DNA of 64,000 bases from Cavia porcellus (GCF_034190915.1 NW_026947484.1:79989982-80053981); one strand, 5' to 3'. Counted from the first letter of the stretch, positions 1-13,815 are shown. Numbers and translations: made by a program. Notes: generated by a model from the letters alone, not told the origin.

Positions 1-1154
1 ATTAATCCTAGAATCACAGGGCAAAGAAACATAAGCCATGACTTGCTTTGAAACGTTTGCCCGAATCTGCTATGAATTTATTTTCAAGACAAAGTTCATG
101 AAAGGCCAGTTCCCCAGGTAAACTAGATTAAATCCCTTCTAAAGGGAAATCAAATTAAACCACTACCAAATGGCAGGTTTCTAAACAGTGTTTGGGGATG
201 TGAAATCTGATTTGACAGATGCCTTATAGACTGTGGTCAATCTCCATCTGATGAGAATTTCTGTGGTTTTGTTTTTATCTATACTAAGGGATTTGTAATC
301 TATGGTGACATGTAGATGTCTACATTATGTTGAACACGTATATACATATATAAATAGGCCTGAATCTCTTTCTTATGTAAAATCACTGGGAAAAAAATCT
401 TTAGATTTGGTTTTACTTGTTTAAATCATTGAGTTTGCATCTAATATTTGACAGAGTGATGCCTTGTGGGATACAATTTGGAAGCTACATTTTCTCTGAT
501 CTTTACCAGATGTTTCACTGGTGGTGTTTTAGCCTCAAAAGACAAAGAGGATATTAATGTTAATTTTATTTATTTAATCACATCAGGCAGATTTGATAAA
601 AGGGAAAATTCAATATTTTGGAAATTTACCAACTTCAGAATATATATAGTAGCAAAAATGTTTTGAAGATTATTTTATGTTAAAAGCAGAAAAGCTGCAG
701 TGTGTTTACAAGGGAGAACACATTCTCACCTTTAAAAATGAGAAAGACGTGGAAGATTTGCTAGCATACTTTTAGGTCAGGGAAGCAAGGAGGTGGCCAT
801 GATTTATACCTGGTTCAGCATTATCCTCATGCTAACTTCTAATGACCTACTAAATGCAGAGAAAGAGTGCCCTGCACAGGAGATGGATGCTCTAGAAGGC
901 TTCCTCCCACTACTTGAGTCTCTCTAATGATCTTCTTAGCTCTTGTCTCTGAATTTTATTCTAAGGGAACTCTAAATTTCTCTGATCATTGTCAGGATAT
1001 TGTTAATAATGAAGAGGTGCTCTCTACTGAATGCAGCCTTCATATACTTAAGTATATGAAACCAAAGTATATGAAACTTAAGTATATGTAACCAAAGTTA
1101 CCAAATAAGTATGCCTAAGGTCAAGGTCAGAATTTGGACACTTGGAAAGTACAT

Positions 1155-1320
1155 ACTGGTTCTCAGCCTTACCTGTCTGTCAGAATCACTTGGGGAGCTA
1201 TAGCCCAGGCCAATAACACTGCAAGCTATGGGGTGAGATTCCGGTATAGGTATTCTGCAAAGCTCTCCAGGTAAGTAAAATCACAGCCAAATTAAGATCA
1301 GTGCTTTAGAGATTCTAAGT
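1155..1320 (+). mobile_element. MER5-type hAT-Charlie relic
   Basis: Contains 'ttctcagcctta...cagaatcacttggggagct' followed by a 'tattctgcaaagctctcc' segment. These are the diagnostic blocks of the MER5A/B nonautonomous hAT family, with substantial divergence. Confidence 0.6.
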
Positions 1321-4300
1321 GGGGAACAGCAAAACCATTTAATAGTCTTGGAAAAATCAATAAAAAGGCTTTATTCTCATCTGAAAATGGTATGTGTAAA
1401 AGAGAGTTGCAGTACTATATTAATTTTCTTTTACTTTACAGGTAAAAATACAATTATAAAACATTTCAAATAGATAGCAAAGCATCTAGACTATTGTAAT
1501 AGATACATATAACATCTATATTATCACCAACTTACAAAGAAATTAATATCTTCTGTATTCTGTTCTCTCTCTTTGGAAAGAAGATACAGTAAAAATAATA
1601 TATCTTCCTCCTTTACTCTCTAGAAAGATTATTTCCCTAAGGTGAACCTTCCCACACAGTTTTATTGTTTAGTTACATATAGTTTATTTACAGCAATTAT
1701 ATAATACTTGTCTATGTGTTTAAATGCACATACATTATATTACATGGTATATATCCTCTTGCATATCAGGTGTTCACTGAATACTGTTTCTTTCTATTCC
1801 TGCTGATACATTTGTGAATTTCACTAATTCTTTTCTTTATATTACTTTAATAAGAATAACCAAGTTTATTGATTTGTCTTATTTGTGAATAGTTAGGTTA
1901 TTTACACATTTTTTAAAAAAATACAAACAGATTAAACATCATTCTCAGATCTCTACCACCATACTGCCGGTCTCTAGAGGAGACATCTGACCCGGTTTTG
2001 TTGGTTATGTTCCTGTTCAGCCTAACTAGTTATCCCCTTGTGCTTACACCAACGCACTCTAGCAATGTCAGCATAGTCCCTCTCCCTCATGCCCTTAATC
2101 AATATTTGGCACTTTCAGGTTTTACTCATTTTGCCAATACGAGAGTTTTGAAGTGTTAACGAGCTGTTACTGTTAAATGGTATTTTCCTAAGGTCCTTTC
2201 TGGTCATGTAACTGGCCATCACATCAATGCCAAACCCTATCAAAAAACAAAATAAAGGTTGTGGAAAGAAGACTTTTCACAGCCTACTTTTCCTCAAGAA
2301 ATATTCTACATGGCTAAAGCTGGCTCATGAACCCATATATCAGGCCATAAAAGAAGAATGAGGACACAGCCCCAGATCTGTATTTATTTTCTGTGTTCGT
2401 AATCCAATGTTACTTAAAAAGCAAACTGCCCCACACTGAAGCCAAGGAAAATACAGTACTCTGGATTTTGCCAAGTGAAATGCCTGCGGAGAAATGAGTC
2501 AAGTCATACAAAATTCAAAACTGTCTTTGGTCAGTAACATTTTCATGAAAATCTGTGGGTGGGTAAAAGTTTTGAAAAATTTCTTATTGCTATTGGACAA
2601 AATTCATCCAGGAAAAACAAGCAAAATTTAAGTGGCAACCCGCATTCCCCCTAATTCCCTTATTAACACTCCTAACCTCCCAGCAGAACTGCTTTCAATT
2701 GCGCACAAAGGCAAGCCTCATCATTTCTGATCCTGGCAACAGAACCCTGGGCCCGGCTCACTGTCTCCTCATCAGACACGTTTCCTTCACAGGCACTAAT
2801 AGAGCGGGTCTGATCTCATTCAGATCACACCTTACCAGGAAACTACCCGGCCTTGTACACCTTTCTATGTAGGGGAGGAAAAATGCAGCATCCTCTCTGC
2901 CTGCACCCTGTGGAACCATTACTAAGGATCCTGTTAGAGATGGTCTGTGTCTTTCTCTGGTTTGGGGTTACACTTTATGCACTCCTTGGAAAATGACATA
3001 GAGGTTTGAAAAAAATGACAAACTGGATACTTCATGACTTGTCTGATCTGAGAATCTGGAACCTTCTGATCTCATAAAAACTTAACTGAATTCCACATAG
3101 CTGGGAATGTTCAACACCTAGGATAAGTCTAAGATTTACCAAGGCTTGGGATTGGTTTAATCTCAGGAAGTAGGAAATAGAGTGATCTGGAACCTAGAAA
3201 CTGCTTTAGGTGGTACACTGCAGTGAATAAACTTAGGGTGTTCTTTAGACATAACATTGTCATATCTTATTTAGCCAGGCCTGGCTGGCTGTCTTCTGAG
3301 GCCTTTACTTCTCAAGGCTTTTGCCACTGGCTGAGAATCTCTTGGTTATAATGCCACATCTACAGAGAGAACAGCTGGTTTGGCTTCCCAAAGAGCAATA
3401 TGAACAAGATCTACAGAAAGATAGGGTCATTTCTATGAGAAAAGAAATAGAACCAATCTTCTTCCAGAAACTGAAGCAAATAATACACAGTCACCTAAAA
3501 TCTTGTGTAATCTGCATTCCAGAACTCTGGGGTTAAGGCTGGGAGTCATGATCAGAGATTCCAAAAATGCATTCTCCCATGCTAGAAAGGAAATCTGGCA
3601 CTAAGGGAGGACACCAGTGATAGCCTCTTACTGTAAGCAGTTGTAGCCTGGGTCACATCCTCCTTTTACTATAATTTCCAGAAGCTCTTTGTATTACCTG
3701 TAGTCATGGTCACCAAACACAAAGAGGTCATCATTCTTTTCCTGGGTCAATAAACCAAGTGAGTGAAATGATGACTAACCCTATCACACACAGAAATTAA
3801 TAGCAGTTAAACATACATAAAACAAGATGGACTGGGTCTTAATATGTAAACTGTTCTCTTGGCAGCATGTGAGATAGCCACAAAAAAACAAAGATCACTT
3901 GGCTAAAAGAAGAATGTGATTGTCTTACTTCACAGGGATCTTTGGTTTTGAATCAACTACTTCAGATCTTAAAACAGTTAAAAAATTTTTTGTGTCTGGA
4001 CTCCAAGGGTATAAAGATTCATTTTTGCAAAGGATAAAAAAAAAATGCATGTTTCTCAAGTGTGCAGCCACGTTAAGTGCATATCTTTTATCTGCTGTCT
4101 ACAATTTGAGAGGACACCTAAGCTTTCACAAAAAAACGTATTTACTGCCAGTTGGCTATAACTCCACAAATCAAGCAGATGATATGAACAATAGAATGGT
4201 CCCTCAGATGACATAGGTCCTTTATAAGTATGCTTATATGAAAATGGATGCATTCTTGCTAAAAATATGTAGGTCCCAGACTACAGTCACAGCATTAGTT

Positions 4301-5934
4301 GGCTCCTAAGAAACTCTGCTTTGAATAAATATATTTGCACTATAACATGATATATGCTATTATATTAGCAATCCAAATTTTGCAAAGATTCCATCTATAA
4401 GTAGGGAATAGGCAGATTAGGTGAGAAACATTACCTCCTGTACTTACCCTGAACAGTACAATGAAGAGCTATGCAGAGGTCTGTAAATATTCACCTCACA
4501 GTCTATATTCAATTATTTCTATTTTTAATACCCATTATGTACTTCAGCAAAGCTCAACTTCATAAAGTTATAGATCTTTAAAAAGCCTGGAAACAGTGAA
4601 AAAATGGGGGAATCCTATTGCATAAAAATTAATTTTGCAAACCAGAAATAATTTTTTGATAATTCAAGATTTTGGGTTTATTTCAGTAAAGCCAAATCCA
4701 GTAAACTATTTTCAGTGAGGATTAGTCAGAACTGAAAGGTTGGACTGTTCTCTTTCAGAGACTGAATCTCTTTCTTCCTGCAACAGGCTGGTGTGTTCCA
4801 AACAGAGTAAATGGAATTGCCTTCAACTACTTGTCTGTTTCGGGCATTTCTAATGCAGAACCCTACTGACAGAGGAAGGTTTTGCCTCCGAAATGTAATT
4901 ATTCTTTTCACTCATAGAACCTGGCATTCTCACAGCTTCAGGTTTTCTTTCAGAAAAATATCACAATATGGGACATAATGCAACAACCAAAAAATTCAGT
5001 TTCATTCTATCAGAAATTCTTAAAACTTTTTTACTACTGGACAGTGAAAAAAGTGCTTCTAATACTGTGTTACAGGTACCACATGTTTGGTTTGCTTTTT
5101 TACATGAATCAGAAAATTCGGCCAATCTACGATCAAGCACAAACATGGTCCCGATTCTTTATATCATGATATACTATAGAAAAAGGGAACTCAAGTTGGG
5201 GAACACAGCTCTAATAAACTCCTTTTCAGATTTAAACATTATGACATATTTAGGAATATCTAGTATAGTGAATATCCAAGGAGTATATAGAATTCTTAGA
5301 TTTGAACTCTAAAGAAATATTCCTGTCCTTCTAAACTAATACAAAACACATGTTCTTCTTTTCCAAGAAGTAAGTAGGCTGTCTTGAGATGGTGTTAAGC
5401 CATCACTGTGATCCCCAGGGTGATGTCTTGCTTATATACCCTGAGTGTTTCTGTAAGGTGTGAAACTTGTGAAATCATTTAAGAATCATATTATTCAAAA
5501 ACAGCGAATTTTTCCAAGGACAAAAATTGTATTCCAGGATTGATGTTTGGAAAAAAGGAAGAAGGAGAAAGACACAGAAGGTCCACTTCTCTCAACACCA
5601 AAGACACATACTCTTCTTTCTTTATACCGCCCCATAAAATTTCCTCTGCTTAAACTCAGGTGACAGTCAGTGTGGTATTCTCTGCAGTTTTCATGCTGAC
5701 TACAAACCATTAACTAACCTCCAACTACGAAAGTTGCTAAGTGATTAGTTCCTCTCTAAATATCCAAATCGTGCTGCTTCCTACCTTAATTCTCCTCCAG
5801 TTATTGATAAAAAGAAAAGATAGTATATTTGCTTTTGGGAAAGTGCTGACATTTAGTGGTGATACAATGTCTTCCTCTGTTCCTGCATATCCATGGCACC
5901 TCCCGGTTTGTGTCCAGCAGACATTTCCCAAGAA

Positions 5935-5937
5935 GAC

Positions 5938-5997
<60 letters not shown>
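5935..5997. repeat. (GA)n microsatellite, (CU)n in the Glis3 transcript
   Basis: Almost perfect GA dinucleotide run of more than 50 bp with an imperfect GACAGA leader. It lies about 235-300 nt downstream of the large-exon donor and reads CU-rich on the transcript strand. Confidence 0.97.
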
Positions 5998-5998
<1 letters not shown>

Positions 5999-6233
5999 CT
6001 TCTCCTACGTTGCATATGAGAATCTAGAAATGTAGAGAAACTAGCAGCTGTCAATCACTAAAGTAACCATTACCTTTCTATAGCTGTAAAAACGCCCAGT
6101 CCCAGGGAAGCCCTAACATGCAAACTGCACAAAGAAACCATCCCGGCCAGTGTGCCAATTTTGTAAAAATATATACATGAGAAAGGCAAGCTAGGCCTTC
6201 AAGAAAGGTCGCCAACAGGCTTCAGAAACTCAC

Positions 6234-7353
6234 CGTACACTTGTTGGGCTTCTCCCCGGAGTGGACTCTCATGTGGATCAACAGTTTGTAGCGGGCGTTG
6301 AAGGGTTTATACCTTCGAGGACAGCCAGCCCAGAAGCAAGTGAAGTCTTCCCCCTTGCGCTGGTCTATGTGCACCTTCTCGATGTGCCGCACAAGTTCCT
6401 CCTGCTGGTCATACAAGGCACTACAGTCTATCCAACGACAGCAATGCTTGCCGCCGACATCGTCCATATCCCCTTCTTCATCCATGGTGGCCTGGGGCAG
6501 AGCCAGGGGTTTGGCATGGCCCACGAGCTCTGGGTGGTGAAGGCGCGGGTGGGCATGGTAGGGAGGGGGTGGGCCTTGGGGTGGTGGCAGAGGAGGAAGA
6601 GGGGGCGCAGTGGGTAGGTCCAGGGCACTGTCTGGGAACTCCTCCAGGCGCTCGGTCTTGAGCATGCTGGTCGGCTGGCCATCGGCGCCCCGCAACCCAT
6701 GCTGCACCACCATGTTGTTGACCTGCCCGGGCTGGAGGCTGCAGTGCTCCAGCTGCTGCATGCGCTCGTACTCCAGCGCGCCATCCTCGCTATAGGCCGG
6801 GAGCGCCAGGCCCCCGCCGGCCACCAGCATGCCCTTCTGCCCGCCAGGCACCGCGCAGGGCTGGGGGATGCAGCTGCCGCGTACACCCAGAAAATGCCCG
6901 TACACCTCTGGCTGCGGGGACATGTTGGCCGGCGAAGCCCTTGACCCGTTGATGTAGGCAACCAAAGACGTAGGCGAGGTGCGGATGATGGTATTGAAGT
7001 CTATCCCGATGCCATCCGACAGTGGGGACAAGGACAGCGCTCTCTTCTTGGAGCGGGCCGAGTGTGACCTGGCGGAGGAGTGCCGGGGACTGGGATAGGA
7101 AGAAGTGTGGCTATTTTCCATGCCAAAAAAGTAGGGTGGCAATGTATTAGAGGCACTACTGCTGGACATGGGAGTCCCCGGAGGAAGGCCAAGGAGGTCC
7201 CCTAGATCTGTGCCATTTTGAGAGCCGTGGTTGGAAGAAAGCAAAGGAACAGTCTTGTAGCCCTGAGACCACTCTTGTTTCACGCTCAAGGCCGACTGAC
7301 TCTCGGTCAGGCTCAAAGTCGTGGATGCAAGAGACTCCCGAGAAATAAGGGAC
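6234..7353 (-). CDS. Glis3: Glis3 large internal coding exon (N-terminal conserved region to zinc finger 2)
   Basis: Encodes 373 full codons plus the last base of a split Arg codon. Glis3 is a nuclear C2H2 Krueppel-type transcription factor needed for pancreatic beta-cell, thyroid and kidney development (family knowledge). Residues below count the split Arg as 1. A Ser-rich start includes VKQE (Lys 26), a sumoylation consensus. The conserved block SDGIGIDFNTIIRTSP follows, then VYGHF at 151-155, the reported Sufu-binding motif. A second sumoylation-type site, LKTE, has Lys 233. A proline-rich stretch ends in PPPY at 263-266, a WW-domain ligand. Zinc finger 1 uses Cys 306/311 and His 324/329. 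Finger 2 uses Cys 340/345 and His 361/365, followed by the HSGEKP linker and the first Cys of finger 3. The acceptor is a pyrimidine tract ending cttccag|G and the donor is ACG|GTGAGT. Length 1120 bp is not a multiple of 3, so skipping shifts the frame. Later fingers lie in exons outside the window. The closest alternatives, GLIS1 and GLI, fit worse. Confidence 0.97.
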
Positions 7354-8026
7354 CTGGAAGAGCAGTCAGAAGGGAAGAAAAATAAATAACTAAATAACAT
7401 TTTAGCAGTATATGCACTGCCTAAGAACTAGAAGAACATTGCACTGACAATACTTTTAAGTATTTCTCCTCACTACATTCTAGGCTAAACACACATCCTT
7501 GGGCTAAAATAAAATCCAAAGCTTTTAGTTCCAGCTAAATACATTTTACCAAGATGAATAAAAGCTAATACTCACTAAAATGATGAAACAAAAGGTTTAT
7601 TGTTATAAATAATGTCAACATTTTAATAATAATAGCCCTTGCTCTAGTTTTAAATATCTTTTTTAGTGTATGTGAACAAATTAAAGACCTGGGACCAAAG
7701 GACTGATGCTGTCACTGCAAATCACATAAGCAAGTATTTGTTAAGCACCCAGTATGTGAAGTATGCTATGATAGACTCTGCGATCCATACAAAGTTTAAT
7801 CAGAGTCCCAGTCTCCAGGCAAAATCTGTTTCAGGTTGTAACATACACATCCACACTTGATTTGAAAAAACCTAATTCCTTCAAGTCAAAGGATTATTCA
7901 AAGGACTGAAGGATAATTTCACAATTTAGTTCCATGAATATTATCAACTTCATATGAATTTTAAACAGCAATTTATGTTGTCACTACTCAGTCATAACAC
8001 CTAATCATCCCCTAAATGAAAAAATA

Positions 8027-8112
8027 TATTTAGACTGAGAGTACAGCTCAGGAGTAGAGCCCATGCTTGGCATGCAAGAGGCCCTGAGTTCAATCCCCCT
8101 GATATTTTTAAT
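8027..8112 (+). mobile_element. Old ID-type SINE
   Basis: Matches the tRNA-Ala-derived ID body: 'gtacagctcaggagtagagc...catgcaagaggccctgagttcaatcccc', with box A and box B promoter remnants. It has no clear poly(A), and target duplications are not visible. Confidence 0.75.
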
Positions 8113-10702
8113 AACATGCAGTTATAAGGATTTCAGTTAAACTGAAATCAAGTCATCTGGAATTATGTGCTAGGACCATGTGGGGTTTAATTACACTTGC
8201 TAGTAGTTAGTTCACTGTTGCAACAATTCCTTTCCTGTTCTTACCCTTTCCCAAGCATGCTTTATGTGTCACAATATATGGTCTGCATATCAAAATGGTT
8301 CATAATGTAGCTATGATCCTTTAAAATTCATTTTGCTTTATTATGACATTTAAAAGAATAAAAGAGAAAGTTATGTCACTCGAACAGAAAATTTGTCACA
8401 AGGAGATTAGACATATAGCATACGCCCTGTATTCTCAAAGTCAAACACAGTATATAGCAAAAAAAAAAAAAAAAACTTTGTTTTTTCATATATACACACA
8501 CTTGCTTTCTAAAGGAACCTTTTTTGTTTGATCTGTGGTACAAAAAAAAAAGATACCATTTTGGATCAAAAAATCAACCACAACAAAATGTTATAAAATG
8601 TGTGTCTTCTCAAAAGGAACATGTTTACTATATTCAGCTGTTAATCATCAATCTATTACAAAGAATCTGAGTAAACAGGCATTTCCATCCTCCTGTTCCT
8701 CTTACTCTATGTCACAAAATGGAAGAGAGAGAAGAGCATATTAGGAAGAAAACATTTCAGCTCTGAAATGCACAGCAGAAGGTGATAATGCTGTGACTGA
8801 CATGATGTTACAACTGGGTGATGCTATGTTTACCAATGACAAATACAGCAGGAATTTATGTCCAGTTGCCCTTGACATAGATTTTTTCTTGGTCCTTATC
8901 CTTTCATTTGGGCTGAAGTCCTTCACAAGCCCCAAAGTGGTTTCTAAACCATCTGGGGCTTTTTCATTCCCTGTGGACACTTTCCAATTATGTTCTTAGC
9001 ACACTCAGAGCATGTGGCTGTTTCTGTAGTGTTCAGCAGAAGGCTCCTGGTGACTGGATGTCGAGGGCCTTTTTGTCCGTTCCCTAGTGAGATTTAGGAG
9101 TTGTTTTCAGACCCAAGCTAAATAAGTCCTTGTGTCCTATATGAAGCAGGAGAACTGACTTTGCTTTACACCTTGACATCAAGAAGGTTTATAGATCATG
9201 AAGACACTATGCTATGCTCCTGCGTGGATGTTCACTCTCAGGGGTGCATTTGCCTATCAATGTCACATTGTAGATTTTTAAGCAGTGACTAACAGACAAA
9301 ATATTTTATCCACCTTTGTAAACTTGGATTAAGCAATTGTATGATTTGGTTCAAAAGCAATCTGCAGTTAGACATGCTCATTGTTCTATTGTTGAGAGAT
9401 GACTCTTGCTTCTCTCAAATTACATCCAACTATGGCTTAATTTAAATCTGAGCATAACTCCGTGCAGGTATGTTGATTTACTCCTTGGATGTCTCAGTTT
9501 TCTAAAGCTGCTATCATTTATTTTTCAAAAATCAAATTGCACACTCTGTTATTAAAGCAATACTATCAATAGATTTCTCTCCTCCTCTCCCTCTTCCTCT
9601 TGATGTTTTTTCTATCTTGAACACCTAATAATACTTCCAACAAATGGCTTTTTCCTGAAAGCAGCCAGTCTTCCTCCTATACAATTACCTAAACCTTTTC
9701 ATCTTTCAACATTCTAATGCAGGGACTCTCTCCCCAATACACTAGCTCTCAGTAAGAATCCTCTTTCCAAAACAGTTACATAGCGTCTACGCCTTATACC
9801 TTGAAGCAGCTCTGATGTCTTCAATAAAATTCAAAGCATTTCAATAGAAGGGATGATTTTTTTATCTTCCCAGTAGCTACTAGAGCTACTAAGTCCTCAA
9901 AACATTTCCCATTTAATAAAGTGAATAAATAATCATCATTGTTTATAGCTTACAAAGCATTTTCCCTATATATTATTAGATACAGCATGCAAGGTAAGGG
10001 TTGGGGTTTTTTTTTAACAATTTTTGTTATACAAAACATAAAACCAAGATTCTGTGAAATTCCTGCCAGCGACACTAAAAAGTTGGTAGGTTGTGGCAAG
10101 AATCCTTAGAGAAGTACAGTGAAGTCGTGCTGGATAGGCACAGACCTAACTAAGTCACATCCATCTTCTGCTGTTGTTCTCACATTGCACCTCACATGTG
10201 GTACATAACGCTCCGTTAGACTGAAAGCTTGGTAAAACAGGCTTAAAGTCACACAAGCTATGGCTGGAACACCAATTTTCAGTTCTGTCAGCAACAATAT
10301 GTTGAATGCCTGTGAAGACTGCTAAGGATTCTCACCTCTAACCTCCGCTGCTACTCATACCAGGACTGCAGGAGGGAAAGTGACAAAGAGCCCAGAAAAC
10401 TGTGTCACCATATTGGAGCAGTCTCTATTTTCGTATGTCCATCTGATCCTAAGGGTATTATTTCTAGGGATTGCTTTATTTGGAACCATATGTGAAAGGG
10501 AATAAGATATATCTCAAAATAAAACTGATATGAAAAAAATTAGAAACCATCAGCAAGATTAGGATAGCTGGTGAAGGAAAACCTGAGAAACTCTCATGGA
10601 GCCATAAGAGGTATGATTATCAGGTTGAATTGCTCGGTTCATTGCCAAGCTTCAAAGAAATTCTAACTGAAAAATTATGTAGAATTCCTCATACTGATAC
10701 TC

Positions 10703-10710
<8 letters not shown>

Positions 10711-10758
<48 letters not shown>
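10711..10758. repeat. (GT)n(GA)n compound microsatellite
   Basis: Twenty GT units (10711-10750) followed by four GA units. Confidence 0.97.
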
Positions 10759-11799
10759 TACATACATAGATCATGGAATAAGAGACCAATCCTACTCCAT
10801 CTGGAAGTTCTTCTCTATGCTCCTCAATAAATCTAAAAGAAGTGGCACGGCCTCTGAACCCAGAACACCGTTTTTAAAATGAGAGAACTTACAAAGAGCC
10901 TAGAGTCCTTCTCAGCCCCCTTGGCCTCCTCTGAGCTTTGTGGACACAGTGAACAAAATGACAATTACCTCCAAGAATTTCTGGTCTAGAATACAAAAAC
11001 AAATATGGTGCCTTTGAGGACACAGGAGGACATTATTAGGTCATGAATAAACTTTGTGACTGACAAGCTAAGTGACAAATCATCTAGACTTTCTGTTTTG
11101 GGCTCATTACGTCTTCAACCAGAATAATACTTGCAGTTTGTGTGAGTATTCAGTTATAAGATGCAGAATCACAATGCCTGTGGAAAAGCTAATTATATTT
11201 TTTTAAAGCCCATGCAAGTAGCATAACATTTCTTCTGCCTAACATTTGCCAGATTATGACATGAAACCAATACACACAGTTACTGTGTGAGTAGCTCAGC
11301 ATTGTCACTTTAGGAAAACTACATATGATGGATTCTGTAGCACAGGGTTTTACAGATGCTTGAACTGAGCCTGGCTGCTGGATCTTCAATACAAAAAGAT
11401 ATAGTTTGCACTTATCATTAAGGTGAGCTAGTCAAAAATGGTTGGGAAATTAATCAAAGCAAGTACACAGCATAAAAACAGAACCCAACAAAGATAAGGA
11501 AGAAGCCCTTTTTAAAAAGTAAGCATCCCAAGAGATAAATATACTCAAATGAACTCAAAAAAAAAAATGCAGCCAAATAAATTCATGAAAACTATTCAAA
11601 TCATCAATAATTTAAAAGTACCTATTAATATAAAGTAACATTTTATACCTCAAAATTTCCAAGCTTATAAAAATAATAACACCTAATATTGATATAGTCT
11701 GAAAAAACAAGCAATCTCCTGGACTATATTGGTGAATTTATAAACAAGGAAGTCTTTTCAGCAGTGCAGTTTAAGAATATGCATAAGACCATCAAACTG

Positions 11800-11990
11800 T
11801 ACATTCCCACCAGCATACTGTGTGTGCCTCTAATCCTAGCTACCTGGGAAGCCAAAATAAAAGTAACACAAGTTTGAGGCCAGCCTGGGAAATTTAGCAA
11901 TATATACACACTCACATAAATAGGGTTGGGCATAGAGCTCAGTGGTAAAACACCCCAAGTACCGTCAAAAAAAAGAAGAAAAAACCTGTA
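11800..11990 (+). mobile_element. B1-ID dimeric SINE (B1-dID-like)
   Basis: The left half is a diverged 7SL/B1 body ('cctctaatcctagctacctgggaagcc' and 'gtttgaggccagcctgggaa'). The right half is an ID body ('ggttgggcatagagctcagtggtaaaacacc') with an A-rich tail. The dimer architecture is typical of several non-murid rodents. Confidence 0.8.
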
Positions 11991-12866
11991 CATTTCCTTT
12001 AGCAAAGTTTACTTCTAAGACTTTATGTCTACTAACCAGAAATGTGCAATGAAAGATTTAAAGGGTCAACCTAATAAAGTGTAACACAAAAATAGGAGGA
12101 AAGAACAAAATGTTCAGTAATTTAAAAAAAACTGGTAAGAATTAAATTTTATTTATATACTTTTTATAAGATGGAATTTGGGAGCAGGAAGAAACCATTA
12201 ACCACACTGATGATGATTTGTATTACAAAAGAGCTTATAATACACAAACTAAAAAAAAGTAATATAAAAACTACATCAGTAATAGGTCAATTTGGTGGGA
12301 AGGAAATGCTTGTTAGATACGTGTTTACGTATAACTGGATACATGATTATTAAAATTCCACCTAAAGGTCTGCGAGACAGAACTTAGAAAGACTATAATT
12401 TACTGCCTAATGTCTTTGCAAATCTACTGAATTTTCTACAATCAATAAGAATTACATAGGTAATCAAAAAAAACACACAATACACGTTTTCAGACTTTCC
12501 TAGGGCAGGTTTCTTAAACTGAACCATTCAAGCCCTCTCCTGCTGGCATCTACCCCGCCCCCCCAGCAGGCCCCTGACAGGTAAAACTCTAAGCTGGTTC
12601 TTTCACTATTGTCTGTATCTCTAGCCTATAAAATGCCTTCAAGGCAGACTGTTGCCTTTCTTCTGATGGAACGCAAAAACCAATTTAAAGATCACAAATA
12701 ATATGCAACCTTTCCAAATTGCAGAAAGCAGGTTCCGTCCCTCATAAAGCCACTTCTTAACTCCTGTTTCTTTGCTTATCCTGCAAAAAAAATTTTTTCT
12801 TGGAGAAAGGCTCATGGAATACATAGTCAAAAACACTTGTCAGTGCATTTTTAAAGGTATTGTCTT

Positions 12867-12981
12867 TTAAGGATGTTAAATTATGCTAAGGAATCAAATA
12901 TGCCAGAAAACACTGAGATAATGACCTCTCCTTGGCTGACCCTTGAAAGGAACTGCATAAGGTACATGGCTTAAACAGCCT
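12867..12981. repeat. Diverged local duplication, copy A
   Basis: About 115 bp that aligns almost without gaps to 13816-13930. The pair shares 'aattatgctaaggaatcaaa' and, near the other end, a 'gg-tacatggct' block. Identity is roughly three quarters by eye. The origin is unclear. It may be two copies of an unrecognised repeat, or a duplication about 950 bp apart. Confidence 0.75.
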
Positions 12982-13815
12982 GTGCTCTCCCTACCATAGT
13001 TACTCCATTAATTATGACTCTGCCTTCAAGGCATGGGCTGGACTTGCCACAGACAGGAAGCTGAAGACTTCCTGGTGACACCCACCCATGAGCACAGTTA
13101 ATTTTACATGCAGCACTCAGCAAGTCTGAGGAGTCCCTCAAGGCATAATCATCAATGGGAAAATGACAGCAGCTTCCCATCACAAAAAGTCTCAGCTGAA
13201 AAACAAGTTTCCACCTCATGAAAAAATTGGCATAAATAAATGATCCAGGAACTATGATTTCAGAGTCTCAAATAGCAGCTAGGAAGATAGTGCAGGAAGA
13301 CAAGAAAGGAAAAGAGGGGCAGGAGGGGAAAAAAAGGCAGAAGGAAGCAAGGTCTCAGAACCTCAGGGCACCTTAGCAGGTTACAGCCCCCCAAGAAGAG
13401 GAAGCAGAGACCCAGAGAGTAAAATTCCTGGGCAAGATCACAGTTACAGTAAAAACAGGACTTAGCCACAAAAAATTTGTATTGTAGTTTCCCAAGACAA
13501 CAACTGCAAAATCAAACAAATAACTTCTAAGAGAAATGGAGCTTAAATATTGCACAGTATTTTGGGAGTTTTAACCCCCCTCCACCATCGACCTTGAAGA
13601 AGAAAAAAATTTATCTGAGGAAGTGATTTCTCTTTTCTATTCGATTCTTCCCAATGGAGCTGGCTCTATGGCATTTATTCTATTTACTTATTCTACTATC
13701 TAATCAGACACTGGCTTGAAATATTATGTAACACAGATATAAAATATGTCTTCCTAGGCATATAAAGTCTCAGAATTCATGACTTCTACCTTTATTCTCT
13801 CTATTAACCCTAACC

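Larger units (their letters stand above)
1..6233 (-). other. Glis3: Glis3 intron downstream of the large exon (partial)
   Basis: Begins at the GTGAGT donor (6233 downward) and runs out of the window at position 1. Its 3' end and the next zinc-finger exon are not here. The contents I can name are a GA/CT microsatellite near the donor, a MER5-type relic at about 1155-1320, and a cluster of repeated AAGTATATG words near 1045-1095. For 1-1040, 1325-4900 and 4980-5930 I see no gene, RNA or clear repeat. The short open frames there have no recognisable domains or splice context. Confidence 0.85.

Noticed and set aside
4968..5312. 114-codon plus-strand frame
   Set aside because: AT-rich chance frame with overlapping frames on both strands and no homology that I can recall.
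5737..6054. Frames on both strands with Ser-Leu or Arg-Glu runs
   Set aside because: The runs are translations of the (GA)n microsatellite.
6261..6617. 118-codon plus-strand frame across the zinc-finger part of the exon
   Set aside because: Antisense shadow of Glis3 coding sequence with low-complexity Gly/Arg content.
6428..6961. 177-codon minus-strand frame overlapping the large Glis3 exon
   Set aside because: It is an alternative frame of the GC-rich exon. It lacks domains, and the Glis3 frame explains the sequence.
10711..10758. Dinucleotide and other short tandem repeats considered as a CRISPR-like array
   Set aside because: No spacers and no repeat-spacer periodicity. These are simple microsatellites in a mammalian intron.
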